Positions 17,822 through 27,297 are shown, numbered from the stretch's first letter. The stretch is DNA of 64,000 bases from Afifella aestuarii (GCF_004023665.1 NZ_SAUF01000001.1:1040501-1104500); one strand, 5' to 3'. The notes: generated by a model not told the origin, from the letters alone. Numbers and translations: made by a program.

Positions 17822-18490
17822 ATGGCCGTGACCGACGAGCCGACGCGAGTCGGGGGGCGAGAGCGGGACGTGAGCGCGGTTTCGACTGCGGATCACGTCC
17901 CGTCTCAACCGGCCGCGCGAATTGGACCCAATGCCATCATCCGCATGGATGAGGCATTGAACGCCATTGTGGGGCGAGAGGCCTGCCAGAGCGTGTTCGC
18001 TCAGGCGGGCCTTTTGCATTATCTCGACGCTCCGCCGAGCGAAATGGTCGATGAGCGGGAGGTGATGCGCCTCCATGATGCGGCGCTCGCCGTTCTGGCC
18101 CCGCAAGAGGCCGAGGACGCCGCCTTCCGCGCCGGAGAATTGACTGCGACCTATCTCCTGGCGCGCCGCATTCCGAAGCCTTTCCAGCGCATCATGCCGT
18201 TTCTGCCGCCCTGGCTCAGGGCACGGCTATTCCTGGCGGCGATCCGGCGCCATGCGTGGACCTTCGTCGGCAGCGGTGCCGTCACCTTCGTGCCGAGCCA
18301 TCCGGTCGTGGTGTCGATCGCAGGCGGGCCGGTGCGGGGAACGCCGACCGACGCCGTACTCCTTGCCTATTACAGTGGCTGTTTCCAGGAGCTTTTCCGC
18401 AGCCTCGTCCACCGCGGAACGCGGGCCGTCGTGCGGCGTGAGGGCGAGGGCTTCCAGCCGCGCGTCGTCTTCGACTTGCGCTGGCGCTAA
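17822..18490 (+). CDS. bchJ: BchJ, bacteriochlorophyll biosynthesis 4-vinyl reductase-type protein
   Basis: This 222-residue protein has the V4R/BchJ pattern: an N-terminal IGPNAIIRMDEALNAIVGRE, a middle GELTATYLLARRIPKPFQR, and a C-terminal cysteine-containing YYSGCFQELFRSLVH. BchJ was first assigned as the 8-vinyl (4-vinyl) reductase; later work gives the main reductase role to other enzymes and leaves BchJ as an accessory, perhaps substrate-handling, protein. It lies nine bases after bchE and is followed by a strong terminator, so bchEJ is a two-gene operon. Confidence 0.9.
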   Translation: MAVTDEPTRVGGRERDVSAVSTADHVPSQPAARIGPNAIIRMDEALNAIVGREACQSVFAQAGLLHYLDAPPSEMVDEREVMRLHDAALAVLAPQEAEDAAFRAGELTATYLLARRIPKPFQRIMPFLPPWLRARLFLAAIRRHAWTFVGSGAVTFVPSHPVVVSIAGGPVRGTPTDAVLLAYYSGCFQELFRSLVHRGTRAVVRREGEGFQPRVVFDLRWR

Positions 18491-18535
18491 GCCGCCGAGA
18501 TCACCTCGGGCGGAAAAATCCGATCAGGCAAAATG

Positions 18536-18565
18536 AAAACGGGCGCCTCCTCGAGGCGCCCGTTT
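18536..18565. terminator. Bidirectional terminator between bchJ and the Pat-type gene
   Basis: CGGGCGCCTC (18540-18549) pairs with GAGGCGCCCG (18553-18562) around a three-base loop. It is preceded by AAAA and followed by TTT, so it can act on both strands. It lies between the convergent bchJ and acyl-CoA synthetase/GNAT genes. Confidence 0.85.
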
Positions 18566-18587
18566 CCGTTCGGCTTTGAAAAGCCGT

Positions 18588-21347
18588 TTAGGACGGGATC
18601 AGCCGCGGGCGCTGCGATCCGACGGAGGCTTCCGCCTCTTCCTCGGAGGCAGGGGCCTCAAGATGAATGACCACATGGCGCAGGCCGTCGGCTTCGGGGC
18701 TCGAGACGGCGACGAAGCCAAGCTCCCGACACATCGACAGCATCGTGTGGTTCTCCGGCAGGATGACGCCGTAAAGCCGCTCGATGCCATCGGCTGCCGC
18801 ATATTCGATGATCTGCTTCATCAACAGCCAGCCGATGCCGCGGCCCTTCATGTCGCTTCGGACGGTCACCGCATATTCGGCCTCGACATGATCGGGATCT
18901 GCGGCAAGTCGCGAAACGCCGAGAAGCTCGCCCGATTCCGGATCGAGTGCGACGAAGGCCATGTCGCGCGCATAGTCGATCTGGGTGAGCCGCGCGATCA
19001 TCTCTTCCGGCAGCGTCTTCAGCGGCGCGAGGAAGCGCATGCGGATGTCCTCGGGCGACAATTTGCCGAGGAATTCCGGGTAGAGATGCACGTCCGTCGG
19101 CATCAGAGGCCGCAGGATCACGCTGGCACCGCTGGCGAGGTCCGCCGTGCTGTCCCAGCCGCTCGGATAGGGCCGGATCGCCATGTCGCGGTTGGGCCCG
19201 GATTTGTGCACCTGCTTGGGATCGAAGGCGACGCGCGCATCGAGCGCCACCACCCCGTCGCTCGAAGCGAGAAGCGGGTTGATGTCGAGCGACGTGATCG
19301 AGGGCAGGTCGACCGCCATCTGCGAGAGGCGGATGAGGCTCAGCTCCAGCGCATTCATGTCGGCGGGGGGAATGTCTCGGTAGCCGTCCAGAAGGCGCGA
19401 GATGCGGGTCTGCTCGATGAGATCGCGGGCAAGGTTGCGATCGAGCGGCGGCAGGCCGGTGGCGCTGTCGGCAATGACTTCGACGGCCGTTCCGCCGGCG
19501 CCGAAGACGATCGTCGGGCCGAACAACGGGTCGTTGCCGATGCCGACGATCAGCTCATGGGCCGCCGTGCGACGGATCATCGGCTGCACGGTGAAGCCTT
19601 CGATATGCGCGTCGGGCCGGCTGCGCTCCACCCGCTTGGTGATAATGCGCACGGCGTTGACGGCTTCTTCGGGCGTCGAAAGGTTGAGAACGACGCCGCC
19701 GACATCGGATTTGTGCGTGATCTCGGCAGACAGGAGCTTCACGACGACCGCCTTGTGGTCGCGCAGGAGCTCGCGCGCCGTTTCTTCGACCTCTTCGATC
19801 GTGCGGGCGATCACCGTTTTGACGATCGGAATGCCGAAGGCCGCGAGAACCTCCTTGGCTTCCGGCTCGGTCAGGACGCTGCGGCCTTCTTCCGCCGCCT
19901 TCACCATGACGGCCCGGGCGCGCTCCGCATCCCAGGTGAAATCATCCGGCAGGCTCGGTGGCGTGCGCATCAACAGGGCCTGAGCCTTGTGCCAGTCGGT
20001 CAGGTAGCCGACGCTGCGGATCGCGTCCGAGGGGCTGAGGAAGGTCGCGACACCTGCCGCCCGCAGCCTCTCCCGTGCCTTCATCACCGTCTCACCGCCG
20101 AGCCAGCAGGTCAGAACCGGCTTGGGGTAGGGATGGCGGGCACGGTCGGCTTTGACGGTGGAGATGACAGCTTCGGCGGCGCCATCGGCGGAGGAAAGTG
20201 CGGTCGGGCAATTGAGCACGAGAAGCGCATCGACGTTCGGGTCGGCCAGCGCTGCTTCCGTCGCCGCCACATAGCGCTCGGGCGGGGCGTCGCCGATCAG
20301 GTCCATCGGGTTGGTGCGCGACCAGGTCGGCGGCATCACCTTGTCGAGTTCTTCGATCGTCTCCGGGGACAATTCGGCAAGGACGCCACCCTCATCCATC
20401 AGCTGGTCGACGGCGAGCACGCCCACGCCGCCACCATTGGTGACGATAGCGACGCGCCGGCTCTTTGTCGGCTTGAGGCGCGTCAGCGTTTCGGCGGCGT
20501 CGAAGAGTTGTTCGATCTGCCCGACCCGCAAAAGACCAGCGCGGCGGAAGGCGGCGTCGGCAACCGCATCGGCGCCGGAGATCGCTCCGGTGTGGGTGAG
20601 GGCAGCCTTGGCTGCGGCCGCGTGGCGGCCAGCCTTGACGACGACGATCGGCTTGGCGCGCGAGGCGGCGCGGGCGGCGGACATGAATTTCCGACCGTGC
20701 GGGACGGTCTCCAGATACATCAGAATCGCCGTCGTATCGCGGTCCGTCGCAAGCTGGTTGAGGCAGTCGCCGACATCGACGTCGCCCATATTGCCGAGCG
20801 TGATGATCTTCGAGAAGCCGATGGCGTGATTGCCCGCCCAGTCGATGATCGAGGAGGCGATGGCGCCTGATTGCGACAATAGAGCAAGGCGACCCGGACG
20901 CGGCGAAATGTGCGAGAAGCTGGCGTTGAGCCCGATATGCGGCAGGAAGATGCCGAAGCAGTTCGGGCCGATGATGCGCAGGGTGTAAGGCCGGGCGGCG
21001 TCGAGCATGGCCTGCATCAGGCCGTTGCCTTCCTCGATGCCGGCCGTCAGCACGACGGCGGCGCGGGTGCCTTTTTCGCCCAGCTCTCCGATCAAGCCGG
21101 GCACGGCTTCCGGCGGCGTGGCGATGATGGCGAGGTCGGGTGCGTCGGGCAGATCCTTGATCGAGGGGAAGCAGCGTTCGCCGTCGATCGAGGGATATTT
21201 CGGATTGACGGTCCAGATCGGGCCCTTGAACCCAGCGCTGTGGAGATTGGCGAGCACTTTGGCCCCGACGGAGCCAGGGCGGGGCGTTGCACCGATAAGA
21301 GCGACCGAAGTCGGTGCGAAGGCCTTGTCCAGGTTGCGGATGGTCAT
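18588..21347 (-). CDS. Pat/YfiQ-type protein: ADP-forming acyl-CoA synthetase-like domains fused to GNAT
   Basis: This 919-residue protein begins with a CoA-binding domain (FAPTSVALIGATPRPGSVG), continues through succinyl-CoA ligase-like domains (IGPNCFGIFLPH, LLSQSGAIASSIIDW) and an ATP-grasp domain (about residues 480-700), and ends with a GNAT domain (VRSDMKGRGIGWLLMKQII, about residue 840). The order matches protein lysine acetyltransferases such as Pat and YfiQ, which control acetyl-CoA synthetase. Whether the synthetase half is still active cannot be judged by eye. It stands alone and converges on bchJ. Confidence 0.88.
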   Translation of the reverse strand: MTIRNLDKAFAPTSVALIGATPRPGSVGAKVLANLHSAGFKGPIWTVNPKYPSIDGERCFPSIKDLPDAPDLAIIATPPEAVPGLIGELGEKGTRAAVVLTAGIEEGNGLMQAMLDAARPYTLRIIGPNCFGIFLPHIGLNASFSHISPRPGRLALLSQSGAIASSIIDWAGNHAIGFSKIITLGNMGDVDVGDCLNQLATDRDTTAILMYLETVPHGRKFMSAARAASRAKPIVVVKAGRHAAAAKAALTHTGAISGADAVADAAFRRAGLLRVGQIEQLFDAAETLTRLKPTKSRRVAIVTNGGGVGVLAVDQLMDEGGVLAELSPETIEELDKVMPPTWSRTNPMDLIGDAPPERYVAATEAALADPNVDALLVLNCPTALSSADGAAEAVISTVKADRARHPYPKPVLTCWLGGETVMKARERLRAAGVATFLSPSDAIRSVGYLTDWHKAQALLMRTPPSLPDDFTWDAERARAVMVKAAEEGRSVLTEPEAKEVLAAFGIPIVKTVIARTIEEVEETARELLRDHKAVVVKLLSAEITHKSDVGGVVLNLSTPEEAVNAVRIITKRVERSRPDAHIEGFTVQPMIRRTAAHELIVGIGNDPLFGPTIVFGAGGTAVEVIADSATGLPPLDRNLARDLIEQTRISRLLDGYRDIPPADMNALELSLIRLSQMAVDLPSITSLDINPLLASSDGVVALDARVAFDPKQVHKSGPNRDMAIRPYPSGWDSTADLASGASVILRPLMPTDVHLYPEFLGKLSPEDIRMRFLAPLKTLPEEMIARLTQIDYARDMAFVALDPESGELLGVSRLAADPDHVEAEYAVTVRSDMKGRGIGWLLMKQIIEYAAADGIERLYGVILPENHTMLSMCRELGFVAVSSPEADGLRHVVIHLEAPASEEEAEASVGSQRPRLIPS

Positions 21348-21484
21348 GGAAATGTTCCTTGCGGATGCGCTGCCGTTCTATGCTCCTAACGAGGCGCGGC
21401 TTTGACCGGCGTCAAGCCAGAGAGTGGCAACAACGTGAAATTTACCGCGGTGCAGCATTTTCCACCGGATGGCGGAGGGTGATC

Positions 21485-22480
21485 ATGACGGCGACGATGC
21501 GCGCAATGGTTTTGGAGCGGCCCGGCGCTCTTCTCCTCTTAAAGGATCTTGCCCGCCCAAGGCCAGGACCCGGCGAGGTACTGATTGAGATTTCCGCCTG
21601 CGGGGTGTGCCGAACCGATCTGCATGTGGTCGATGGGGAGCTCCAAAACCCCAAACTGCCGCTCATTCCCGGTCACGAAATTGTTGGCCGTGTGGCGGCG
21701 TGCGGCGGGAGTGTCAGCGGATTCAAAGAGGGCGATCGCGTCGGCGTTCCCTGGCTCGGCCACACCTGCGGAACTTGCAGCTATTGCCGTTCGGGACAGG
21801 AGAACCTCTGCGACCGTCCGGGCTTCACCGGCTACACGATCGATGGCGGTTATGCCGAGTTCTGCGTGGCCGATGCGCATTTCGTCTTTCCTCTCGGCGA
21901 GTGGGGAGCGGATGCGGAGATGGCGCCGCTTCTCTGCGCCGGGCTCATCGGTCATCGCTGCCTCAGGATGGCGGGAGAGGCCGAACGTCTCGGCCTTTAT
22001 GGCTTTGGCGCGGCCGCGCATATCGTGGCGCAGGTGGCCCGCCACCAGGGACGCTCGGTCTATGCCTTCACCCGACGCGGGGACCTCAAAGCGCAGGCTT
22101 TTGCGCGCGAGTTCGGTGCCGTGTGGGCCGGTGATTCCTCCGATCAGCCCCCGGACGAACTCGATGCGGCCATCATCTTCGCCCCAGTGGGCGCGCTCGT
22201 TCCCGCAGCCCTGAAGGCGGTGAAGAAAGGTGGAGTCGTCGTCTGCGGCGGCATCCATATGAGCGACATTCCGAGCTTTCCCTACGAACTCTTGTGGGGC
22301 GAGCGTGTCGTCCGCTCGGTCGCCAATCTCACACGCGCCGACGGCGATGAATTCCTGGCGCTGGCGCCCGAGGTGCCGGTGCGAACGACGACGGTTTCCT
22401 ATCCGTTGGACAGAGCCAATGACGCTCTTACGGACTTACGATCGGGGGCACTCACCGGGGCCGCCGTCCTGATCCCTTGA
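21485..22480 (+). CDS. Zinc-dependent alcohol dehydrogenase family protein (AdhP/AdhA-like)
   Basis: This 331-residue medium-chain dehydrogenase has catalytic-zinc residues Cys42 (ACGVCRTDLH) and His64-Glu65 (IPGHEIVG). The structural-zinc cysteines are 95, 98, 101 and 109 (CGTCSYCRSGQENLC). The nucleotide-binding region LGLYGFGAAAHIVAQVARH replaces the usual GxGxxG with GFGAAA. The start at 21485 follows GGAGGG; an in-frame ATG at 21497 is also possible. It is divergent from the Pat-type gene. The substrate is unknown; simple primary alcohols are usual in this group. Confidence 0.88.
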   Translation: MTATMRAMVLERPGALLLLKDLARPRPGPGEVLIEISACGVCRTDLHVVDGELQNPKLPLIPGHEIVGRVAACGGSVSGFKEGDRVGVPWLGHTCGTCSYCRSGQENLCDRPGFTGYTIDGGYAEFCVADAHFVFPLGEWGADAEMAPLLCAGLIGHRCLRMAGEAERLGLYGFGAAAHIVAQVARHQGRSVYAFTRRGDLKAQAFAREFGAVWAGDSSDQPPDELDAAIIFAPVGALVPAALKAVKKGGVVVCGGIHMSDIPSFPYELLWGERVVRSVANLTRADGDEFLALAPEVPVRTTTVSYPLDRANDALTDLRSGALTGAAVLIP

Positions 22481-22488
22481 GCGGCGCG

Positions 22489-24060
22489 TTATTGATCGGC
22501 GGAGAAGCCGAGAGTTTTCAGGGCTTGGGCAAGGGAATCGTCCACGCTTCCTGTTACGGTGAGGCGCGGCCAGGCGATCTCGCCGATCTTGTAGCCCGTC
22601 TGGCGGCGGACGATTTCGGCCGTGGCGTCGGAAGCGTCGTTGCTGCGATGGCGGACGCGGTCGATCAGGGTCTCGATGGGTGCCTCGAGCCAAAGGCCCA
22701 CGAAATCGGCGCCATTTTCCCGAGCGACGATCTCCACCTGTCGCCGCTCCTCCGGTGTCGCGTGGACGGCATCGACGATGACGCTCGCGCCGGCCTTCAA
22801 GGCACGCTCCGCCTTGTGCCAGAGCGTGTCGAAGACGCGGGCGGTGAAATCCGACGCATACGCGCTGTCCGGCAGACTCTCCGTCTCGCCCACGCCGGCG
22901 AGGCGCTTGCGCTCGATATCGCTTCGAAGATGCACCGCGCCCGGCGCGCGGCCGAATTGCGGCGCGATGCGCGCGGCAAGGGTCGTCTTGCCGGAGCCTG
23001 AAAGCCCGCCGATCGCGACGAGGCGTGGTCGTACCGGCTGAAGGAACGCTTCTGCGGCAGCAAAATACCGGCGGGCTTCGGCTGCCTTTGCCGCTTTTTC
23101 CTCTCCGTCGAGGTGAGGAAGCGCGGCGGCGATGACCTTCGAGCGGATGGTGGCACGGATGGAGAGAAACAAGGGCAGGGCCGCGAGCCCGTCGATCTCG
23201 GACGCATCGCTGCCCCACAGATAGCGGTTCATGACGATGTTCGCTTCGCGGTGGAGGCCGCGCTCCCACAAATCCATGAGGAGGAAGCCGAGGTCGTAGA
23301 GGACGTCGCCTGTTGCGATCGCTTCGTCGAATTCGACCGCGTCGAAGATCGTCGGTTTGTCCGCAATCAGGACGATGTTGCGCAGATGCAGATCGCCGTG
23401 ACAGCGGCGCACGAAGCCGGCCTCTCCGCGTGCCTGGAGGAGCGGCGTGAGCGCGGTGAGAGCCATTTTCGAGGCCTCGGTCAGAGCGGCGGCGCGGTCC
23501 TGCGGATAGAGCTCGGGATTTTCGGCGTAGGCCTCGCTGTTCTGCTCGAGATAGGAGGCGAGGGAGGCGATCGCCGGACCGGTGTCGCGCCTGGGCGCGC
23601 GCTGATGGGCGGCGAGGATTTCTTTGACGAGAGACTTCAACAGCTCCTGGGGAAGTCCCTGCTTTTCGGCGATGAGATCGAGGGTCTTCGTCTCGTCGAA
23701 GCGGCGCATATGGACCGCCCATTCGATGGGCTCGCCGTCGCCTCCGAGCGTCAGCGCGTCGCCATCACGGGTGATTGCCACGATACCGAGATAGATGTCC
23801 GGTGCGGCTTCCTTGTTGACGGCGATTTCCCGCTCGCAGGCAGTCTTGCGCAATGCGAGCGTGGAGTAATCCATGAAGGGAAATTTGACGGCGCGCTTCA
23901 GCTTGTAGACGTCCTCGCTGGCAAGGAAAACGACCGCACCATGCGTGTCGATGCGCTTGATCTCGTTTTCAAGGCCGTGGGTCGCGGGATCGGCAAGGAA
24001 GGCGAAGACGGCGCTTTGATCTTCCACGACATGTGCCGGCAAGTCGCTGTTCTGGTTCAT
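22489..24060 (-). CDS. Fusion of aminoglycoside-phosphotransferase-like kinase and P-loop kinase
   Basis: This 523-residue protein has two halves. The first (about residues 1-330) is APH-like, with a catalytic loop RRCHGDLHLRNIVL and metal motif FDAVEFDEAIATGDVLYDLGF. The second has a Walker A motif IGGLSGSGKTTLAARI and resembles zeta-toxin or gluconate/adenylyl-sulfate kinase-like P-loop kinases, with VIVDAVHATPEER. Such fusions are widespread in proteobacteria but have no settled function. I chose ATG 24060 (MNQNSDLPAH) after GGGAACGGA; the longer reading runs into atypical sequence. It is convergent with the alcohol dehydrogenase, with only eight bases between them. Confidence 0.83.
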   Translation of the reverse strand: MNQNSDLPAHVVEDQSAVFAFLADPATHGLENEIKRIDTHGAVVFLASEDVYKLKRAVKFPFMDYSTLALRKTACEREIAVNKEAAPDIYLGIVAITRDGDALTLGGDGEPIEWAVHMRRFDETKTLDLIAEKQGLPQELLKSLVKEILAAHQRAPRRDTGPAIASLASYLEQNSEAYAENPELYPQDRAAALTEASKMALTALTPLLQARGEAGFVRRCHGDLHLRNIVLIADKPTIFDAVEFDEAIATGDVLYDLGFLLMDLWERGLHREANIVMNRYLWGSDASEIDGLAALPLFLSIRATIRSKVIAAALPHLDGEEKAAKAAEARRYFAAAEAFLQPVRPRLVAIGGLSGSGKTTLAARIAPQFGRAPGAVHLRSDIERKRLAGVGETESLPDSAYASDFTARVFDTLWHKAERALKAGASVIVDAVHATPEERRQVEIVARENGADFVGLWLEAPIETLIDRVRHRSNDASDATAEIVRRQTGYKIGEIAWPRLTVTGSVDDSLAQALKTLGFSADQ

Positions 24061-24319
24061 TCCGTTCCCGTTCTTTGCATTCCAGCCGGCGCAGCCCGTC
24101 AGGTGCCGATCGTCCCGACCCCTCATATCGCGGGGCTTTCGCAGGGTCATCCTTTTCGCGTCCGACTTTCGTGAGGAACCTATGGCCGTGCCTCGGTCCT
24201 GCTGCGGGTGTCGTCTCCTGCGACCATGCGCTATGTCCTCCAAGACAATTTGCGTGATGCTCCGCGCCGATGGGGTTTCTCAGGGGCACGCGTCGACTGG
24301 ACACACGAGGGGAGAGGTG

Positions 24320-25357
24320 ATGACGAGCGCAAGCTACCGGCCCGCGCCGAACCGCTACGAAGACATGACGTATAGCCGCTGTGGCAAGAGCGGGCTTCTG
24401 CTGCCGGCCCTGTCGCTCGGCCTCTGGCACAATTTCGGTGAAGACGCGCGCGAGGACGTAGCGCGGGCGATCTGCCGGACGGCCTTCGATCAGGGAATCA
24501 CCCATTTCGACCTCGCCAACAATTACGGCCCGCCGCCGGGTGCTGCGGAAGTGTTCTTCGGGCGGATGCTGAAAAGCGATTTCGCCGCGCACCGCCACGA
24601 ACTCGTCATCTCCACAAAGGCAGGCTACCGCATGTGGCCCGGGCCCTATGGCGAATGGGGAAGCCGCAAATACCTTCTGTCGAGCCTCGATCAGAGCCTG
24701 AAGCGTCTCGAGCTCGACTATGTCGATATCTTCTACTCGCACCGTTTCGATCCGGAAACGCCGCTCGAGGAGACGATGGGCGCGCTCGCCTCGGCCGTGC
24801 AGCAGGGCAAGGCGCTTTATGTCGGCCTATCGTCTTACAACTCGGAGCGGACGCGCGAGGCGGTCGCCATCCTGCGCGATATGCGCGTGCCCTGCCTCAT
24901 CCATCAGCCGAGCTACTCGCTCATCAACCGCTGGATCGAGGAGGACGGACTTCTCGATACGCTGCAGGGAGAGGGCATGGGTACGATCGTCTTCTCGCCG
25001 CTCGCCCAGGGCATGCTGACCAACAAGTATCTCGGCGGCGTGCCGAAGGAGAGCCGTGCCGCGCAAGACAAGACGCTCTCCTCCGACTTCTTGAGCGACG
25101 ACAATCTGAGCCGTATCCGGGGCCTCAACGAGATCGCCCAGCGTCGCGGCCAGAGCCTAGCGCAGATGGCGATCTCCTGGGTTTTGCGCGACCCGCGGGT
25201 GACGACGGCGCTGATCGGCGCGAGCCGGCCCGAACAGGTGAGCGAGCTCGTCGACGCGCTCGAAAAACGCAAATTCTCTCAGCAGGAGCTCGCCGACATC
25301 GACCGCTATGCCGTCGAAGGCGGGGTCAATCTGTGGGCGCGCTCGGCGGAGAGGTGA
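24320..25357 (+). CDS. yghZ: Aldo/keto reductase, L-glyceraldehyde-3-phosphate reductase type
   Basis: This 345-residue aldo-keto reductase begins near RYEDMTYSRCGKSGLLLPALSL. It carries the Asp-Tyr-Lys-His catalytic set in HFDLANNYGP, STKAGYRMWPGPYG and IFYSHRFDPETP. Length and motifs match the E. coli YghZ (Gpr) subgroup of the AKR14 type, which also includes potassium-channel beta-like proteins. The start at 24320 follows GGGGAGAGG. It is convergent with the D-lyxose isomerase gene, ten bases away. The physiological substrate is not evident. Confidence 0.88.
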   Translation: MTSASYRPAPNRYEDMTYSRCGKSGLLLPALSLGLWHNFGEDAREDVARAICRTAFDQGITHFDLANNYGPPPGAAEVFFGRMLKSDFAAHRHELVISTKAGYRMWPGPYGEWGSRKYLLSSLDQSLKRLELDYVDIFYSHRFDPETPLEETMGALASAVQQGKALYVGLSSYNSERTREAVAILRDMRVPCLIHQPSYSLINRWIEEDGLLDTLQGEGMGTIVFSPLAQGMLTNKYLGGVPKESRAAQDKTLSSDFLSDDNLSRIRGLNEIAQRRGQSLAQMAISWVLRDPRVTTALIGASRPEQVSELVDALEKRKFSQQELADIDRYAVEGGVNLWARSAER

Positions 25358-25367
25358 GCGGCCGCGC

Positions 25368-26084
25368 TTACGAGCCGGCGACCCCCCGGCCCGAGGCGTT
25401 TTCCAGCCAGGCCGGATAATCGGAGACGAGGAGGTGCAACGGCTCCTCGTCCTCCTCGATCGTTGAAAAACGGCTGACGGGATCGCGGAAAATGTTGTCC
25501 GTCAGGTCGTCGTTGACGGTGGAGACTTCGCCGATGAGCGTGTCTTTGCCTTCCGCCCAGAAGGCGTGCCACATGCCTGGCCGCAAGGTGACGCTTTCTC
25601 CCGGTTGCAGCAGCAATGTTCCGCCCGCCGGCAGGCGGCGCCAGATCCCGTCGGTCGCGACCAGCACTTCGGCTTCCTGGTCGATGTTGCCGTCCGGATC
25701 GGAGGCAAACAGCTCGAGTGCCAGCGTGCCGCCGCCGCGGTTGATGATGTCTTCCGCCTTGATCACGTGGCGATGCATCGGAGAGATCTGATCGCGCCGC
25801 GAGATCATGATCTTTTCCGCATAGAGCATGCCGCAGCCGCGGGCGAGATCGGCCGTGTCGCCGTTTCTGACGGTGAAGAGGAAAAGCCCGAGCTTATCGA
25901 AATCGCCACCGCCGTAATCGGTGATGTCCCAGCCGAGGCGGCCGGAGACGATGCCTTCGATCTCGCTCAGCCGCGCCTGCATTTCCTTCGGGCGCCAATA
26001 GGCAAAGGGCGGCAGCAGAAAGCCGAAAGAGCGGATGAAGTCGTCCGACTGCCTGATGATCGTGTTGATGTCTGAGCGTCGCAT
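25368..26084 (-). CDS. D-lyxose/D-mannose isomerase family protein
   Basis: This 238-residue cupin-fold isomerase has the metal site His104-x-His106 and Glu111 in SPMHRHVIKAEDI, plus His173 in GMWHAF. The pattern fits D-lyxose ketol-isomerases, which interconvert D-lyxose/D-xylulose and often D-mannose/D-fructose. It lies 30 bases after the LacI-type regulator on the same strand, so the two are probably co-transcribed. The adjacent divergent importer looks like a glucose/mannose-type system, which favours mannose or lyxose as the substrate. Confidence 0.85.
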   Translation of the reverse strand: MRRSDINTIIRQSDDFIRSFGFLLPPFAYWRPKEMQARLSEIEGIVSGRLGWDITDYGGGDFDKLGLFLFTVRNGDTADLARGCGMLYAEKIMISRRDQISPMHRHVIKAEDIINRGGGTLALELFASDPDGNIDQEAEVLVATDGIWRRLPAGGTLLLQPGESVTLRPGMWHAFWAEGKDTLIGEVSTVNDDLTDNIFRDPVSRFSTIEEDEEPLHLLVSDYPAWLENASGRGVAGS

Positions 26085-26114
26085 GGGTGCCTCTGAGGAG
26101 TGCTTAGGCTTAAA

Positions 26115-27197
26115 TCACAGGGTGTGCTTTCCGGCACAGGGGCGGCCGGTACGCTGGCGGAAGCCCGGAGTGGCAAGCGAGGTCAGGGTATCCACTGGCG
26201 CTCCGCGCATGCGTGCGAGCAGGAAGCTTGCGAGTTCCTTGCCGGCGAGGACCAGGTCTTCGCAAAAGGAATCGATCGGCGGCCAGACGTTGTCGAGGAG
26301 ATCCGATGTTTCCTTGGCGACCACATCGACATCGCGCCCGACGATGCGCCCCGCATCGTTGAGGCCCGCCATCAGCGCAACCGAGCGGGTTTCGCTGGCG
26401 CAGATGAAGCCGTCGAAGGGGTTTTCCGCCTCGCCAAGCCGCATCGCCGCCTTGCGGAATGCCTGCGACCTTGAATCGAGATCGAGCCCCGGCATCAGGT
26501 CATGCTGGACTCGGGCGCGATCTGCCGCTTCCCGGAAGCCTTTCAGCATGAACTCCGCATAGGTGAATTCCGGGCGCGGTGTGACGAGCGCAAGCCGCTT
26601 GCGGCCGCGCGCGACGAGGTGCTCCACGGCGAGCCGGGCAAAAGTCTCGTTGTCGAAATCATGGAAGGGATGCGGATGGCCGAGCCGAGTCCTGCCGTGC
26701 GTGACGAAAGGCATGCCGCGCTCCAAAAGGAGCTTCACGCGCGGATCCTGCGGCCGCGTATGGGTGAAGATCACGCCATCTGCGGCTGCCGTCTCCGCGA
26801 TATAGGTGATCGGCTCCATCGGGTCGCTGCCCATCACCTGTGGAAAGACGACGAGATGGTAGGGCGTGTCTCGCAAAATCTCCGAAATGCCGAAGATCAT
26901 GCGGCGGGCGAATTCGGCGATCGCGTCGCTTTGATCGAGGACGAGAGCGATGACGAGGGTCTTGCCGGTGCGCAGCCGAATCCCCGCCCGGTCGGGTCTA
27001 TAGCCGATCTCCTCAGCCAGAGCGCGCACTCTTGCCTTCGTCTCAACCGAAAGCTCCGGAGCATCCTTCAAGGCGCGCGAAACCGTCGTGACACCAAGCC
27101 CAGTCAGTTCCGCCAAAGTGCGCAAAGTGGGGCGCGCAAAGCTGTCTTGTTTCTTGTTATCGCTGATCTTTCGGAACTCGGGCCGCTTTGGCGGCAT
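26115..27197 (-). CDS. LacI family transcriptional regulator
   Basis: This 360-residue regulator has a LacI helix-turn-helix (RTLAELTGLGVTTVSRAL, residues about 27-44), the hinge ALAEEIGYRPDRAG, and a periplasmic-binding-protein-like effector domain. The start at 27197 follows AGGAGG; longer upstream readings are unlikely. It resembles AglR-type sugar regulators. It is divergent from the sugar-binding protein gene, with a perfect 18-base palindrome between them, and probably controls both the importer and the isomerase. Confidence 0.92.
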   Translation of the reverse strand: MPPKRPEFRKISDNKKQDSFARPTLRTLAELTGLGVTTVSRALKDAPELSVETKARVRALAEEIGYRPDRAGIRLRTGKTLVIALVLDQSDAIAEFARRMIFGISEILRDTPYHLVVFPQVMGSDPMEPITYIAETAAADGVIFTHTRPQDPRVKLLLERGMPFVTHGRTRLGHPHPFHDFDNETFARLAVEHLVARGRKRLALVTPRPEFTYAEFMLKGFREAADRARVQHDLMPGLDLDSRSQAFRKAAMRLGEAENPFDGFICASETRSVALMAGLNDAGRIVGRDVDVVAKETSDLLDNVWPPIDSFCEDLVLAGKELASFLLARMRGAPVDTLTSLATPGFRQRTGRPCAGKHTL

Positions 27198-27279
27198 GTC
27201 TTCGCCTCCTGATGGGGGTGGCATCCTATGCCGCGCATTCCTGCTTCTGCAAACGGCTTGTAGCGTTTGACTTGCGGCG

Positions 27280-27297
27280 ATCTGTAACGTTACAGAT
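27280..27297. promoter_or_regulatory. LacI-type operator between regulator and sugar importer
   Basis: ATCTGTAACGTTACAGAT is a perfect 18-base palindrome with the central CG expected of LacI-family operators. It sits about 80 bases upstream of the importer binding protein and 83 bases upstream of the regulator. A TTGACT (27267-27272) lies just before it and could be a -35 element of the importer promoter, placing the operator over the -10 region. Confidence 0.8.

Noticed and set aside
18576-20870. Long plus-strand open frame (764 codons) opposite the Pat-type gene
   Set aside because: It is antisense to a well-conserved multi-domain protein and has no recognisable domain of its own.
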